DNA of 64,000 nucleotides from Flavobacterium geliluteum (GCF_017948595.1 NZ_JAGFBV010000006.1:1-64000), one strand, 5' to 3'; counted from the stretch's first letter, positions 27,601 to 36,697 are shown. The notes: generated from the letters alone by a model not told the origin. A program made the numbers and translations.

Positions 27601-29311
27601 AAATGGCTGGTATGCAAATGGGCAATCGTATGCTTACCTGCAGGGAGAACTAGGAATTAGAATCAAATTATCTTTCTTAAGATTAAAGGTTCCAATTATT
27701 TCAGGAGGAGCCGCTGTTTTATTGCAGGCAAAATTGCCAAATCCAGTCTGGATGAGAGGTTATGTAGGAGGTAATATGAATATTTTGGGAGGATTGATAA
27801 AAGGTAAATTTCGATTTAAATTTGAAATCGGAGAAGAATGTCAATTTGAAAATGGATCACCATTGGGAGGATTAAAATTAATAACAGATGTAACGCCAAA
27901 ACAAAGTGCAACTGATGTGGATGTTTTTGCAGTTCCGCAAGCTGCATTTTCGATGAAAGTAAATGAAGCTTTTGTAATTCCGGAAGATGCTGGCGATGTC
28001 ACTTATAAGGTAATATTAGAAAAGTTCAAAGTTTTTGATGGAATAAAAGAAATCCCTGGAATTTTAGAATGGAGTTCCATGAAAGATAAAGCTAATTTTG
28101 TCTCAACAGATATTTTACCTCCAAACAAAGAGCTTAAAGTTCAGGTTGAAGTTAGTTTTCAAAAGATGATAAATGGTGTTTTTCAGCCTATAAAAGTAGA
28201 TGGAAAAGTGGCGACAGAGTATGAAGAAAGACTCTTTACAACGGGAGGAGCCCCAAATCACATTCCGCTTACCAACATACAATATTCGTATCCTGTGGTC
28301 GATCAAAAGTATTTCCTTGAAGAAGAATATCCAAAAGGGTATATTCAGCTAAAACGTGGTCAGGATTATTTGTTTGAAGATACAAGTTGGGAAACAAGTA
28401 TTAGAGTAGATCAGGAGGGCACTTCTAATTCAAAGGCTACTGCTTTTAATTATAGTACCAGTTCAAACGAAGTTTATTATGATTTGCCTAATATCGATCA
28501 GGACAAGAAATATAATTTTTCGATAGTGAGCAATTTGAAACAAACTCCTTCGAGAAATGCAACAGCCTCTACAAGAACAAACACAATTAATAATGATGGT
28601 AATGACATACAAGTAAGAGAAAACCAAGCTGATGCATTATCTAAAGCAGAAGGAAGTATCGAGAGATTGTCTTACTCATTTAACACCAGTAAATACAAGA
28701 CATTTATTTCTAAAATGAGTGCAATAAACACTCAAAGTTATAATTTTGGTGTCTTATATTCAGATGTTATTTATCTGACCAATACTATTTCAAGTCAGGA
28801 AGCATTTGATAAAGTTGAACTAAGTGGAGTAACGTATAGCGACAATAAGGCCATGATTACAGCAGAATCTAAATTAAATGATGAATATTATAAAACTGAT
28901 GTGTTTCCGTATTTGTATAAAGACTATCCTTTAAATGGTAATTACTCTATCAGCAATAGAGATACAAATGAGTTAGGCATTATTCCTGCTAAAGCAATAC
29001 CGCTTAATGCGTATTATATGACAAGTATAGAAAATGACGTAAATCAGTCATGGACAAAGGGTAATTTTCCGTTTAAGTATAATATGCCATTACTTTACAA
29101 ACAAGATTGGGTAGATTTAAATAATCAAATTATAAATGCTTATGTGAATGGTGACACAAGTACTGATTTACTTGCAAAACGTTTTATAAACTCTAATTTT
29201 CAATTTATGAGATACGGGAATTATGAGATCGTAATGAAATACAATTTACCTGGAGGTAAGCAAGTAAAAGAGTTTATTTATAAATACAAAAACAATAATA
29301 ATTTTAGGTAA
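24641..29311 (+). CDS. Very large secreted beta-rich protein, unknown
   Basis: A protein of 1556 aa. I chose the ATG at 24641 rather than the one at 24605 because it starts a normal signal peptide (MKNFYKIHLSVLFIIFSVVFSYGQ). There is a Thr/Ala/Pro linker near 405-425 (TTTASPASAATTQPKPAQT). A long central region of repeating amphipathic beta strands rich in Gly, Phe and Tyr (about 430-1070) includes MITGFGGGAYYKM and a SPPPPPV turn. An Ig-like C-terminal third follows. There is no T9SS tail or lipobox. The beta pattern suggests an extended beta-sheet or periplasm-to-surface structure. Genes of this size and type tend to sit beside TANFOR, FN3 and SprB-repeat toxins in flavobacteria (from memory), so I infer a structural part of the same system. 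Confidence 0.65.
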   Translation: MKNFYKIHLSVLFIIFSVVFSYGQDIAPPKELGAASSAIKKIEASERWVDKFSNQDLVELPIGIRNTVNNVQYSIGITKAVFSPEYTTLTVFCRVDIPQKDKNGQPMQLFFGADNVKLSHQGGIMGEAKLVLLGNVDIPFSDNKWQVSLYGGFEMATGNVNDLTYVTIDCDGFKEMKISGAIEFSRNLILPIDPITKTVDEKKLTVPKTYYNGKTVQIPNRVRGEFSFMASSWNDILVNVSLQPFTLKDKRNGKDFDGNFQFLVSNAVLDLSDLKNDPTVVFPEYYAKNALLVPTPQAWKGVFIQTFDVGLPKEFQTTDTASSKERLHVGAQNLIIDKYGVSGTFYADNVFPLDRGITSQEKSWAYSLDHIDVTIAANTFVKANLNGQILLPISKASSEKKETTTTASPASAATTQPKPAQTNRAGLAYNGFISMEEQQLVVITKDSIAFDIWKARALLLPNSSVELKLVNGRFLPKANLNGTVSFGTNKGASDDKEVEGKKTVDFKGISFENLQLQTVSPIISVRNMGYKGTVAFGNFPVSIGNINVAINGDDSRIDFDLGINLMESIGAGATARIGIKGKMYDDGYRQRSRYDGLDLSAISIDCKFSGLTIKGSLILMEKDPVYGNGFNADLEVDVAEIVNVKAKAIFGRSTFRYWYFDAAVKFPPTPGVPFMITGFGGGAYYKMHRNQDVAIGDFSPSGLSYTPDEKISLGVKALIYFHIGSESICDGEAGFEIAFNSKGGVNRLAIFGKANVMASIPGLKNVTDLMGKVASNVTSKKSFLGVTDNDLKGSFASKYIPEAKAAIPGDLSAQVGIRMAAAIEFDFQNNSMHATTDVYINTPGNFLSGIGEGGRAVWGVFHKDPNDWYMYMGTPDDRCGVKIGVAGMFLKTTSYFMAGTVLPGSPPPPPVVAQILGVDAKELDYMRDENALANGGGLAFGASLEFDTGDLSFLLFYARFQAGMGFDIMLKDYQEARCSNTGDRVGINGWYANGQSYAYLQGELGIRIKLSFLRLKVPIISGGAAVLLQAKLPNPVWMRGYVGGNMNILGGLIKGKFRFKFEIGEECQFENGSPLGGLKLITDVTPKQSATDVDVFAVPQAAFSMKVNEAFVIPEDAGDVTYKVILEKFKVFDGIKEIPGILEWSSMKDKANFVSTDILPPNKELKVQVEVSFQKMINGVFQPIKVDGKVATEYEERLFTTGGAPNHIPLTNIQYSYPVVDQKYFLEEEYPKGYIQLKRGQDYLFEDTSWETSIRVDQEGTSNSKATAFNYSTSSNEVYYDLPNIDQDKKYNFSIVSNLKQTPSRNATASTRTNTINNDGNDIQVRENQADALSKAEGSIERLSYSFNTSKYKTFISKMSAINTQSYNFGVLYSDVIYLTNTISSQEAFDKVELSGVTYSDNKAMITAESKLNDEYYKTDVFPYLYKDYPLNGNYSISNRDTNELGIIPAKAIPLNAYYMTSIENDVNQSWTKGNFPFKYNMPLLYKQDWVDLNNQIINAYVNGDTSTDLLAKRFINSNFQFMRYGNYEIVMKYNLPGGKQVKEFIYKYKNNNNFR

Positions 29312-29403
29312 ACTATTTATTAAAAAAATGTGTATTGAAGCGCTTGAAGTTTATGTCGCATCTAGAGTTAAGTTTTATATTTTCCTTTTTAACTCTCAAA
29401 TTA

Positions 29404-30067
29404 ATGATTGCAAAAGGTTATAGTTATCCAAAATCCTTTATTCTTCGGGGCGTATATTTCAAGCTTAAGTTGACTTTAAGTTATCGTGATGAAGGGATAA
29501 TGAAAATGCGTTGAGTTCAGATTGGCCATGCAACGATTCAACGCTGGATATATAAATTTTTAGCCCATTTATTGAAGCACAAATGAACAAACGTTAACTA
29601 AGAGTTGAAGTAGTTGGAGGATGTATGAAACTTATGTTAAGATTAAAGAACAGTGGTGTTATTTGTATCGAGCAGTTGATAAATTTGGTAATACACGGTT
29701 GATTTTCTATTGAATAAAATGAGAAATAGGATGTGTGCTCAGTCATTTTTAATCAAAGCGTTTAACAACAACTTTAACCCCGGTTAATAAATATTGACAA
29801 GAGTGGCTCAAATATTAACGCTCTTAAAGTTTATAATGATTGTTAATTTTCTAGAATAGTGATCAGGTAATGTAAATACCTTAATGGAATAGCTGAACAA
29901 GACCATCATTTTATTAAATGGAGAATTTTAAATGGATTAAGATTTGAAACTTTGAATCTGTAAAGAGAACTCCTGGTAGAGTTGAGGTTGTACACATGCT
30001 GAGAAAACAACAAATAAATAATCCTACTATAACTATGTTTAAATCATTCTGTTCGTTAACAACATAA
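29404..30067 (+). pseudogene. IS6/IS26-like transposase remnant
   Basis: Joining frames gives recognisable IS6-family pieces in order: GYSYPKSFILRGVYFKLKL and LSYRDEG; GHATIQRWIYKF; WRMYETYVKIKEQWCYLYRAV and DKFGNT; CAQSFLIKAFNNN; TDKSGSN-like IDKSGSNINALKVYN; AEQDHHFIKWRI; and RTPGRVEVVHMLRKQQI. Several stops and frameshifts break it. The first catalytic Asp of the DDE triad (usually WRMDET) is Tyr. No clear terminal repeats were found. It lies between the accessory toxin/surface region and the conserved gene block, suggesting past insertion-sequence activity at that edge. Confidence 0.8.
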
Positions 30068-30160
30068 ATATACAATGTTACTAACTCATGATGTTTTAAT
30101 AAAAACAAAAGCGATAGAAACCTTAAATTCTAATATTTAGTTTTTATAGATGCTACGTAA

Positions 30161-30556
30161 CTATAATTCGTCTAAGATAGGTACTGGTTTTTTATTTTCA
30201 TCGACTGCAACAAAAGAAAAAGTTCCCGAAACTACTGTTTCGCGCAACTCTGAGTACATTTGTTCCATAAAAATATCAACGTGAATTTTACAGCTTGTTC
30301 TACCTACACTCACTACTTTTGCCACTAATTCGATTAATGTTCCAGCCGGAATTGCTTTTTTAAAATCAATTTGACCGGTTGATATCGTTACTACTTTTTT
30401 TCGGCTGAATCGTGTTGCACAAATAAAAGCAACTTCATCCATAAGATGGAGTGCAGTGCCTCCAAATAAAGTATCATAATGATTGGTAGTACTCGGGAAA
30501 ACAGCTTTAAAAATATGTGTCTCCGATTTTATAATTCTTTCTTCTAAAGTCCCCAT
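30161..30556 (-). CDS. Acyl-CoA thioesterase, hotdog fold
   Basis: A protein of 131 aa, a single hotdog domain of the YciA/BACH type. The active-site region is NHYDTLFGGTALHLMDEVAF (Asn 25, Asp 40, Glu 41), followed by the conserved VTISTGQIDFKKAIPAG strand pair. The family hydrolyses acyl-CoA thioesters in the cytoplasm; chain preference cannot be read from sequence. The gene follows ribB after 3 bp, so it is probably the last gene of the ftsK-lolA-permease-ribB run. Confidence 0.85.
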   Translation of the reverse strand: MGTLEERIIKSETHIFKAVFPSTTNHYDTLFGGTALHLMDEVAFICATRFSRKKVVTISTGQIDFKKAIPAGTLIELVAKVVSVGRTSCKIHVDIFMEQMYSELRETVVSGTFSFVAVDENKKPVPILDEL

Positions 30557-30559
30557 ATC

Positions 30560-31693
30560 TTAATAGTTAACGTATTCTGTAATTTCTAAACCATAGCCAA
30601 TCATTCCGACACGTTTGGTTTGTTCTGTATTGGATACTAATCTGATTTTCGAAATATCGATATCGTGCAAAATTTGTGCTCCAATACCGTAATCTTTAGT
30701 GTCGATAACTACTTTTGGAGCTTGCATAGTGCCACTAGCCTGAAGTGTTTTTAGTTCTGCAATTCTATTCAGTAAATTAACGGCCTGCATGTCCTGATTG
30801 ATGAATATTACTGCACCTTTACCATTTTCATTAATCACCTTAAACATATCGTCAAGTTGTTGCTCAGCATTATTGGTCAAAGTACCCAATAAATCATTAT
30901 TTACCTGAGAAGAGTGAATTCTCGTTAAGATAGCCTCTCCGTTATTCCAAGTGCCTTTTGTCAGGGCAATATGTATTTGTTTATTAGTCGTTTGTTCGTA
31001 AGCTCTTAGTCTAAAAATTCCAAATCGCGTTTCGATATCAAAATCTTCTTTTTTGACAATCAAACTGTCGTGTTGCATGCGATAAGCCACTAAATCTTCA
31101 ATAGAAACTAATTTTAAATCAAATTTCTTAGCTACTTTTATAAGTTGTGGCAAACGAGCCATTGTTCCGTCTTCATTTAGAATTTCACAAATAACACCAG
31201 CAGATTTAAAACCGGCAAGTCTTGCGAAGTCAATTGCAGCTTCTGTATGACCTGTTCTTCTTAACACACCGCCTTGTTTAGCTACCAAAGGAAAAATATG
31301 TCCAGGGCGCGCTAAATCATGTGGTTTCGTATTTTCATCCGTCAAAGCCAAAACTGTTTTGTATCTGTCTGATGCAGAGATTCCGGTAGTAACGCCATTT
31401 CCTTTCAAATCTACAGAAACAGTAAAGGCAGTCTCCATGTGATCGGTATTATTGGTTACCATTGGTCGCAAATCAAGTTCTTTACAACGGCTTTCTGTTA
31501 GTGGTGTACAAATTAAACCTCTTCCGTGTGTTGCCATAAAATTGATCATCTCTGGGGTTACTTTTTCGGCTGCAGCCAAAAAATCACCTTCGTTTTCGCG
31601 GTCTTCATCATCGACTACGATGATTACTTTCCCTTGACGAATATCTTCTATAGCTTCTTCAATGGTGTTAAGTTGTATTTTATTTGTTGACAT
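30560..31693 (-). CDS. ribB: 3,4-dihydroxy-2-butanone 4-phosphate synthase
   Basis: A protein of 377 aa in the bifunctional RibBA layout. Residues 1-205 are a complete RibB domain: [11 protein letters not shown] at 28-38 (metal/substrate site), [11 protein letters not shown], and [14 protein letters not shown]. It makes the four-carbon precursor of riboflavin from ribulose 5-phosphate. Residues 210-377 have the outline of GTP cyclohydrolase II, but the zinc-binding motif is gone: the region normally reading CLTGDVFGSxRCDCGxQL is [18 protein letters not shown], with no cysteine. The second half is therefore probably structural or regulatory, and a separate RibA would be needed. It lies 6 bp downstream of the LptF/G-family gene. 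Confidence 0.9.
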   Translation of the reverse strand: MSTNKIQLNTIEEAIEDIRQGKVIIVVDDEDRENEGDFLAAAEKVTPEMINFMATHGRGLICTPLTESRCKELDLRPMVTNNTDHMETAFTVSVDLKGNGVTTGISASDRYKTVLALTDENTKPHDLARPGHIFPLVAKQGGVLRRTGHTEAAIDFARLAGFKSAGVICEILNEDGTMARLPQLIKVAKKFDLKLVSIEDLVAYRMQHDSLIVKKEDFDIETRFGIFRLRAYEQTTNKQIHIALTKGTWNNGEAILTRIHSSQVNNDLLGTLTNNAEQQLDDMFKVINENGKGAVIFINQDMQAVNLLNRIAELKTLQASGTMQAPKVVIDTKDYGIGAQILHDIDISKIRLVSNTEQTKRVGMIGYGLEITEYVNY

Positions 31694-31699
31694 AATTAT

Positions 31700-33151
31700 T
31701 TATGGATTTTGAGAAGGGAAAAACCTTTTGGAAATTTTTTGAAATAAATTGTGAATAGGAGTCGTCAACGCATCAAAATTAATCAATCCGTTATCGTTGG
31801 TGGCACGATACGTTAGTAAAATGGCCAATGGAGACAAAATAATTGAAGACATCCAGGCTCCCATAAAAGGGCTCATACCGCCTTCTTGCGAAAGTCTTTT
31901 TCCAAATGTATTGATAAAGTGAAATGTAATAAAAATCAGTACAGCAAATACAATCGGTAAACCAAGTCCGCCTTTTCTAATGATAGCACCCAACGGAGCA
32001 CCAATAAAAAACATTAAAAAACAAGCAAATGCAATTACAAATTTCTCGTACAAGGCCGTGAGGTGTTTATTTATATCGCGTTGTTTATCTTTTAAATCTT
32101 TCTGAGTCGATTCTATAGAGTAGACGGTACTGGTAATATTACTGGAAGCCATTTTTATGATTTCCAATTTTTCTCTATTACTGTAAAGTGACAAAAGATT
32201 GTTTGGTAGTGATTTTTTCTTCTTCTCTTTTGCAAAATAGCGTGTGGTTTTTGAAATTCCAACACGTTGATTGATGTTTTCTGAAAAGGAAAGCACTTCA
32301 TTCTTGAAACTTTTATTTAATGAATCTAAAGTATACCCTAATTCGTTAACATTAAGCATGGCACTTGTTCCATTAATGTTTTCTTTGCTTTCGTCTACTT
32401 TATTCAATTCAGACAAATCAATATTGATAATATGTTTTTTAAAGGCACCTTTTATAAAAGGAAGTTTTGCACGGTCTTCGTACTTTTTTGGAGTAACATC
32501 TTGGTAATAATAACCATTGTTGAGTTCTAGTTTTAAGATGCTGGACTTTTCACTACTTACTAGTTTGCCATCTTTTGCTTTAATAACGGTTTTGTTCTCA
32601 CCGTTGTTATTGGCTTTTTCGTGTATTGTAACGCCTGTTAAAATATTGCCGTTTTCACCTGATTTTTTGTTTACTTTAATGTTATAGAAGCCAACATCAT
32701 TAAATTGTCCCTCGGCGATCGCCATAGCTGGCTTTGCCTGAGCAATATTTTTTCTAAAATTGGTAAATTTATATTCGGCGTACGGAATCACATTATTTGA
32801 AAACCAAAAAGCGACAATGCTTAAAATAAATATAAAAGCAATTAACACTCGCATGGCTCTCTGAAGTGATATTCCAGAAGATTTCATTGCTGCAAATTCA
32901 TAATTTTCAGATAAATCACCAAAAGTCATGATAGAAGCCAATAATACCGAAAGCGGTAATACCAGCGGAATAATTCGAGGCATGGAGAACAGCAGGAATT
33001 TTACCACTAGTATTAGGTCTAGGTCTTTACCCGCAAGTTCTGAGATAAAGAGCCAAACGGTCTGTAGTATGAATATAAAAAAAAGGATTACAAATACCGT
33101 AGTAAATGTAATCAGAAATGTTTTTAGTAAGTATTTGTCTAAAATTTTCAA
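31700..33151 (-). CDS. LptF/LptG family LPS-export permease
   Basis: A protein of 483 aa of the YjgP/YjgQ family. Three transmembrane helices lie in the first ~110 residues (FVILFFIFILQTVWLF, IIPLVLPLSVLLASIM, VLIAFIFILSIVAFWF). A periplasmic beta-jellyroll domain spans about 120-370 (TGVTIHEKANN ... LELNNGYYYQDV), and three more helices lie near the C-terminus. In LptB2FG this subunit couples ATP hydrolysis to extraction of lipopolysaccharide from the inner membrane. Sequence alone does not tell LptF from LptG. The periplasmic domain is longer than in E. coli, which is common in Bacteroidota. Its neighbour lolA also serves envelope transport. Confidence 0.88.
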   Translation of the reverse strand: MKILDKYLLKTFLITFTTVFVILFFIFILQTVWLFISELAGKDLDLILVVKFLLFSMPRIIPLVLPLSVLLASIMTFGDLSENYEFAAMKSSGISLQRAMRVLIAFIFILSIVAFWFSNNVIPYAEYKFTNFRKNIAQAKPAMAIAEGQFNDVGFYNIKVNKKSGENGNILTGVTIHEKANNNGENKTVIKAKDGKLVSSEKSSILKLELNNGYYYQDVTPKKYEDRAKLPFIKGAFKKHIINIDLSELNKVDESKENINGTSAMLNVNELGYTLDSLNKSFKNEVLSFSENINQRVGISKTTRYFAKEKKKKSLPNNLLSLYSNREKLEIIKMASSNITSTVYSIESTQKDLKDKQRDINKHLTALYEKFVIAFACFLMFFIGAPLGAIIRKGGLGLPIVFAVLIFITFHFINTFGKRLSQEGGMSPFMGAWMSSIILSPLAILLTYRATNDNGLINFDALTTPIHNLFQKISKRFFPSQNP

Positions 33152-33159
33152 CCTTGTAA

Positions 33160-33852
33160 TTAATCTAATTTATTGATGTAGTACTTTGGATATTTACTCG
33201 CTACAAAGGTAAATTGATTTTTTGATAAAGGTTGATTGGTTTTAAAAGAATTAACGGTTAAAGTGGTTTTTGTACCATTTTTTCCGGTTTCAATCAAATT
33301 ATAGATGTGTTTGGTTTGCACATCAATTCCCAAAAGGATTTCTTTTCTTTGATCTTTGGTGCTTGTAGGAGTTAATTTTATGTATTGAATTTTTCTTCCT
33401 TTAACATTTTGTACAATATCCATATTGAATTTGTAACCAGAATTAAAAAAAGTTAGCATTTTTGATGGTGTAATGGCATTATCATCTTTTTCGTTTACTT
33501 TAGAAATGGTAACTTCTTCATCCTCAGGAACGATTGTGTATGTTTTTTGTCCGTCAAATATTTTGGTTACACCCATAAAATTCAATAAATATTGATTGCC
33601 TTTCATGGTAACATTTCCTTTGCTATCCTGATTGATGTTTTCTTTGGCATTGTTCAAGGTATATTTAAAATCGATAACAATGTTATTGTAGCTTTTTATT
33701 TTAGTAGTTACTTGGTCCAATAAATCTTTAGCTTTTTTATCTTGAGCCTGAATCGTGCCAAAGCTTAAAAGAAGCAAAATTGCCATTTGAAAACATTTTT
33801 TGGTCATGTTTGCGATAGAATTGTTTTTGATTTCTTGAATTTTTAATTTCAT
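33160..33852 (-). CDS. lolA: Outer-membrane lipoprotein carrier LolA
   Basis: A protein of 230 aa from the ATG at 33852, 7 bp after the ftsK stop. A later in-frame ATG at 33807 (MTKKCFQMAILLLLSFG) would give a more compact signal peptide and is a real alternative. The mature protein after IQAQ has the LolA half-barrel pattern: LLDQVTTKIKSYNNIVIDFKYTL, SKGNVTMKGNQYLLNF, DGQKTYTIVPEDEEV and LLGIDVQTKHIYNL. LolA carries lipoproteins across the periplasm to the outer membrane. The frame could be read from 33897 inside ftsK, but that adds a charged stretch that breaks the signal peptide. Confidence 0.88.
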   Translation of the reverse strand: MKLKIQEIKNNSIANMTKKCFQMAILLLLSFGTIQAQDKKAKDLLDQVTTKIKSYNNIVIDFKYTLNNAKENINQDSKGNVTMKGNQYLLNFMGVTKIFDGQKTYTIVPEDEEVTISKVNEKDDNAITPSKMLTFFNSGYKFNMDIVQNVKGRKIQYIKLTPTSTKDQRKEILLGIDVQTKHIYNLIETGKNGTKTTLTVNSFKTNQPLSKNQFTFVASKYPKYYINKLD

Positions 33853-33859
33853 GATGGTG

Positions 33860-36304
33860 TTAATTTTGTTCATTGTTAAAAAATTGATCAAGAGCATTCA
33901 TGTCTAGAATGTTTACACTACGAGCCTTGCTACCCTCAAAAGGGCCTACAATTCCTGCAGCTTCAAGCTGGTCAATCAATCGACCGGCTCTGTTGTAGCC
34001 CAATTTTAACTTTCTTTGCAGTAGCGATGCCGATCCTTGTTGTGCATTTACAATAATTTCGGCTGCTTCTCTAAACAGAGTATCTCTTTCAGAAATATCT
34101 ATATCAAGATTGATGCCATTTTCTTCCCCAACGAACTCAGGAAGCAAATAAGCGGTTGCATACGCTTTTTGTGAACCAATAAAATCAGTAATTTTTTCTA
34201 CCTCCGGAGTATCAATAAAAGCGCACTGTACACGCACTACATCATTACCGTTAGTATATAATAAATCTCCTCGGCCTATCAATTGATCAGCACCTTGCGT
34301 GTCTAAAATAGTTCTCGAGTCAATTTTTGAGGTTACTCTAAAAGCAATTCTCGCAGGGAAATTGGCTTTAATCAAACCCGTAATTACATTTACAGATGGT
34401 CTTTGTGTTGCAATAATTAGGTGAATACCAATTGCACGTGCCAACTGAGCTAAACGAGCAATAGGAACTTCGACTTCTTTACCGGCAGTCATAATCAAAT
34501 CGGCAAACTCATCGACTACCAAAATAATGTAAGGTAAAAATCGGTGGCCGGCCTCAGGGTTTAATTTTCTTGATTTGAATTTGTCGTTGTATTCCTTAAT
34601 GTTACGTACCATCGCATCTTTCAATAACGAATAACGATTGTCCATTTCAACACAAAGCGAATTCAAAGTATTGACAACTTTTGCATTGTCGGTAATAATA
34701 GCGTCTTCTGTATCAGGAAGTTTGGCTAGATAATGTCTTTCAATTTTATTAAAAAGTGTTAGCTCTACTTTTTTCGGATCGACCAAAACAAATTTTACTT
34801 CGGCAGGATGTTTTTTGTATAAAAGAGAGGTCAAAACAGCATTCAAACCAACAGATTTTCCTTGTCCTGTAGCTCCAGCCATCAGTAAGTGCGGCATTTT
34901 GGCCAAATCGACAACAAAAGTTTCGTTCGAAATTGTTTTTCCTAAAGCAATTGGTAACTCCATTTCGGCTTCCTGAAATTTTGCCGAACCAATAACGCTT
35001 TTCATCGAAACCATTGTAGGATTCTTGTTCGGAACCTCAATACCAATCGTACCTTTTCCTGGAATTGGTGCAATAATACGAATTCCTAATGCAGAAAGTG
35101 ATAACGCAATATCGTCTTCTAGACTTTTTATTTTTGAAATTCTAATTCCAGCTTCTGGAACAATTTCATACAATGTAACCGAAGGCCCAACCGTGGCTTT
35201 GATTTGTGCAATCTCAATTTTATAATTACGAAGCGTATCTACAATTCTGTTTTTATTCTCTTCTAATTCTTCTTGATTGATGGTAATTCCTCCAGTAGAA
35301 TATTCTTTTAATAAATCTAATGTTGGAAATTTATAGTTGGATAAATCCAAAGTTGGATCAAATAATCCAAAATCAGCAACCAAACGTGAAGCAAGATTTT
35401 CTTCGATAATATCTTCTTCTTCATTTTTCTCAATAACAAATTCTTCCGTGTGTACGGGAGTTTCTGTTACAGGATTGATGCTCATTTGAAGCGGTTTTAA
35501 AACAGGATTTAAATCAATTTCTGACGAATTTGAAATGGTCGGTTTTAAAGCTTCTTTATTGATTTCGAATTGTGTGTCCTCAGTTTTTAGGTGGATGTTG
35601 TCCAGTTCTTCATCCTGATCTTCGACTGCAAATTCTTCTAAATTATAGGCGCTATCTGCTTGCGAAGGTTTGTTCAAGGTACTCAATTCTGACTTTAATT
35701 CTTTTTTGGTGGAATCAAAATAAGACTGAATTTTCTCAGGAGATAATTTAATTTTAAAGATCAAATAGACAATCAAACCAAAAAGCAGCATCAATAAAGT
35801 GCCCGTTTTTCCGATGTAGTCCTGCGAGAATAAATTGAGTTCATAACCAATGGTTCCGCCTAGTTCTGGGGCAGATGTGGCGAAAAATCCAAATAATATA
35901 GAAACAACAATGATGGCAAATAAATCCCAGAACCAAATATTTTTTAATTTTTTGGTCGAAAGTTCCAGTGCTAAAAACATTCCCGTAAGGAAAAATAGTC
36001 GCACCAAAATAAAGGAAGCAATTCCGAAGCCTTTGTATACGATACCATCCGCAAGAAAAGCTCCAAATTTTCCGAGCCAATTTTGCACGGTTTGAGAACG
36101 ATCTCCAAGTTCGTTTACAACGCTTTGATCAGATTGCCCGTTGATATAAAAGGAAATAAATGCAACTAATAATGCTACTGAAAAAAGTACCAAAAGACAA
36201 CCTACAACAAATTTGTGCTGTTTGGTTAGCTTCCAAGATCTTTGACCTTCAGCTTTTGGTTCGTTTTTTTTATTGTTAGTTTCTTTTTTGGTTGTTTTAG
36301 CCAT
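33860..36304 (-). CDS. ftsK: DNA translocase FtsK
   Basis: A protein of 814 aa. Four to five N-terminal transmembrane helices lie within residues 25-190. A linker rich in Glu and Asp follows (190-310), then the alpha/beta motor domain with Walker A GATGQGKSVGL near 476 and Walker B IILVVDEFADL near 595. The C-terminal gamma winged-helix domain is LQRKLKLGYNRAGRLIDQLEAAGIVG near 755-780. The protein pumps chromosomal DNA toward dif at the closing septum and links segregation to division. Length is normal for Bacteroidota, which have a shorter linker than E. coli. It starts 18 bp after dgkA and leads into lolA. Confidence 0.95.
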   Translation of the reverse strand: MAKTTKKETNNKKNEPKAEGQRSWKLTKQHKFVVGCLLVLFSVALLVAFISFYINGQSDQSVVNELGDRSQTVQNWLGKFGAFLADGIVYKGFGIASFILVRLFFLTGMFLALELSTKKLKNIWFWDLFAIIVVSILFGFFATSAPELGGTIGYELNLFSQDYIGKTGTLLMLLFGLIVYLIFKIKLSPEKIQSYFDSTKKELKSELSTLNKPSQADSAYNLEEFAVEDQDEELDNIHLKTEDTQFEINKEALKPTISNSSEIDLNPVLKPLQMSINPVTETPVHTEEFVIEKNEEEDIIEENLASRLVADFGLFDPTLDLSNYKFPTLDLLKEYSTGGITINQEELEENKNRIVDTLRNYKIEIAQIKATVGPSVTLYEIVPEAGIRISKIKSLEDDIALSLSALGIRIIAPIPGKGTIGIEVPNKNPTMVSMKSVIGSAKFQEAEMELPIALGKTISNETFVVDLAKMPHLLMAGATGQGKSVGLNAVLTSLLYKKHPAEVKFVLVDPKKVELTLFNKIERHYLAKLPDTEDAIITDNAKVVNTLNSLCVEMDNRYSLLKDAMVRNIKEYNDKFKSRKLNPEAGHRFLPYIILVVDEFADLIMTAGKEVEVPIARLAQLARAIGIHLIIATQRPSVNVITGLIKANFPARIAFRVTSKIDSRTILDTQGADQLIGRGDLLYTNGNDVVRVQCAFIDTPEVEKITDFIGSQKAYATAYLLPEFVGEENGINLDIDISERDTLFREAAEIIVNAQQGSASLLQRKLKLGYNRAGRLIDQLEAAGIVGPFEGSKARSVNILDMNALDQFFNNEQN

Positions 36305-36322
36305 TCTTGCGTTTACTTTTGC

Positions 36323-36697
36323 CTATACAAATTTTGGGATATATATTATCAAACCTATTGCTATCGCTGTCATTGCGGCAAAAAATACTGCTCCTGCAGC
36401 AATATCTTTAATAAATCCAATTCTTTCATGGTAATTAGGATGTATAAAATCGGCAATTTTTTCTACCGCTGTATTCAATCCTTCAATGCTCATTACTAAG
36501 CCGATAGCCAATGTTTGACACAGCCATTCAGTTTGAGAAATATGAAAATAGAACCCAGCAATGGTCATGAAAATTCCCAGTGAGAATTGTACCATGATGC
36601 TGTGTTCTGTTCGTATCAATTTTACAGCCCCATTAAACGCATATGTCATGCTTTTTAATCGTCCTGTAACAAATGTATTGTCTTTTTTAAACTCCAT
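36323..36697 (-). CDS. dgkA: Diacylglycerol/undecaprenol kinase family
   Basis: A protein of 124 aa, an integral membrane kinase of the DgkA type. Amphipathic N-terminus, then RTEHSIMVQFSLGIFMTIAG, the catalytic EGLNTAVEKIADFIHPNYHERIGFIKDIAAGAVFF region split over two helices (conserved ExxNTAxExxxD and KDxxAGAV), and a last helix. Gram-positive relatives phosphorylate undecaprenol, whereas E. coli DgkA uses diacylglycerol; the substrate here is not decided by sequence. It lies 10 bp after tpx. Confidence 0.9.
   Translation of the reverse strand: MEFKKDNTFVTGRLKSMTYAFNGAVKLIRTEHSIMVQFSLGIFMTIAGFYFHISQTEWLCQTLAIGLVMSIEGLNTAVEKIADFIHPNYHERIGFIKDIAAGAVFFAAMTAIAIGLIIYIPKFV

Noticed and set aside
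29914..30108. 64-aa frame on the - strand at the IS6 remnant
   Set aside because: It is the antisense of the transposase relic, whose family pieces are recognisable on the + strand.
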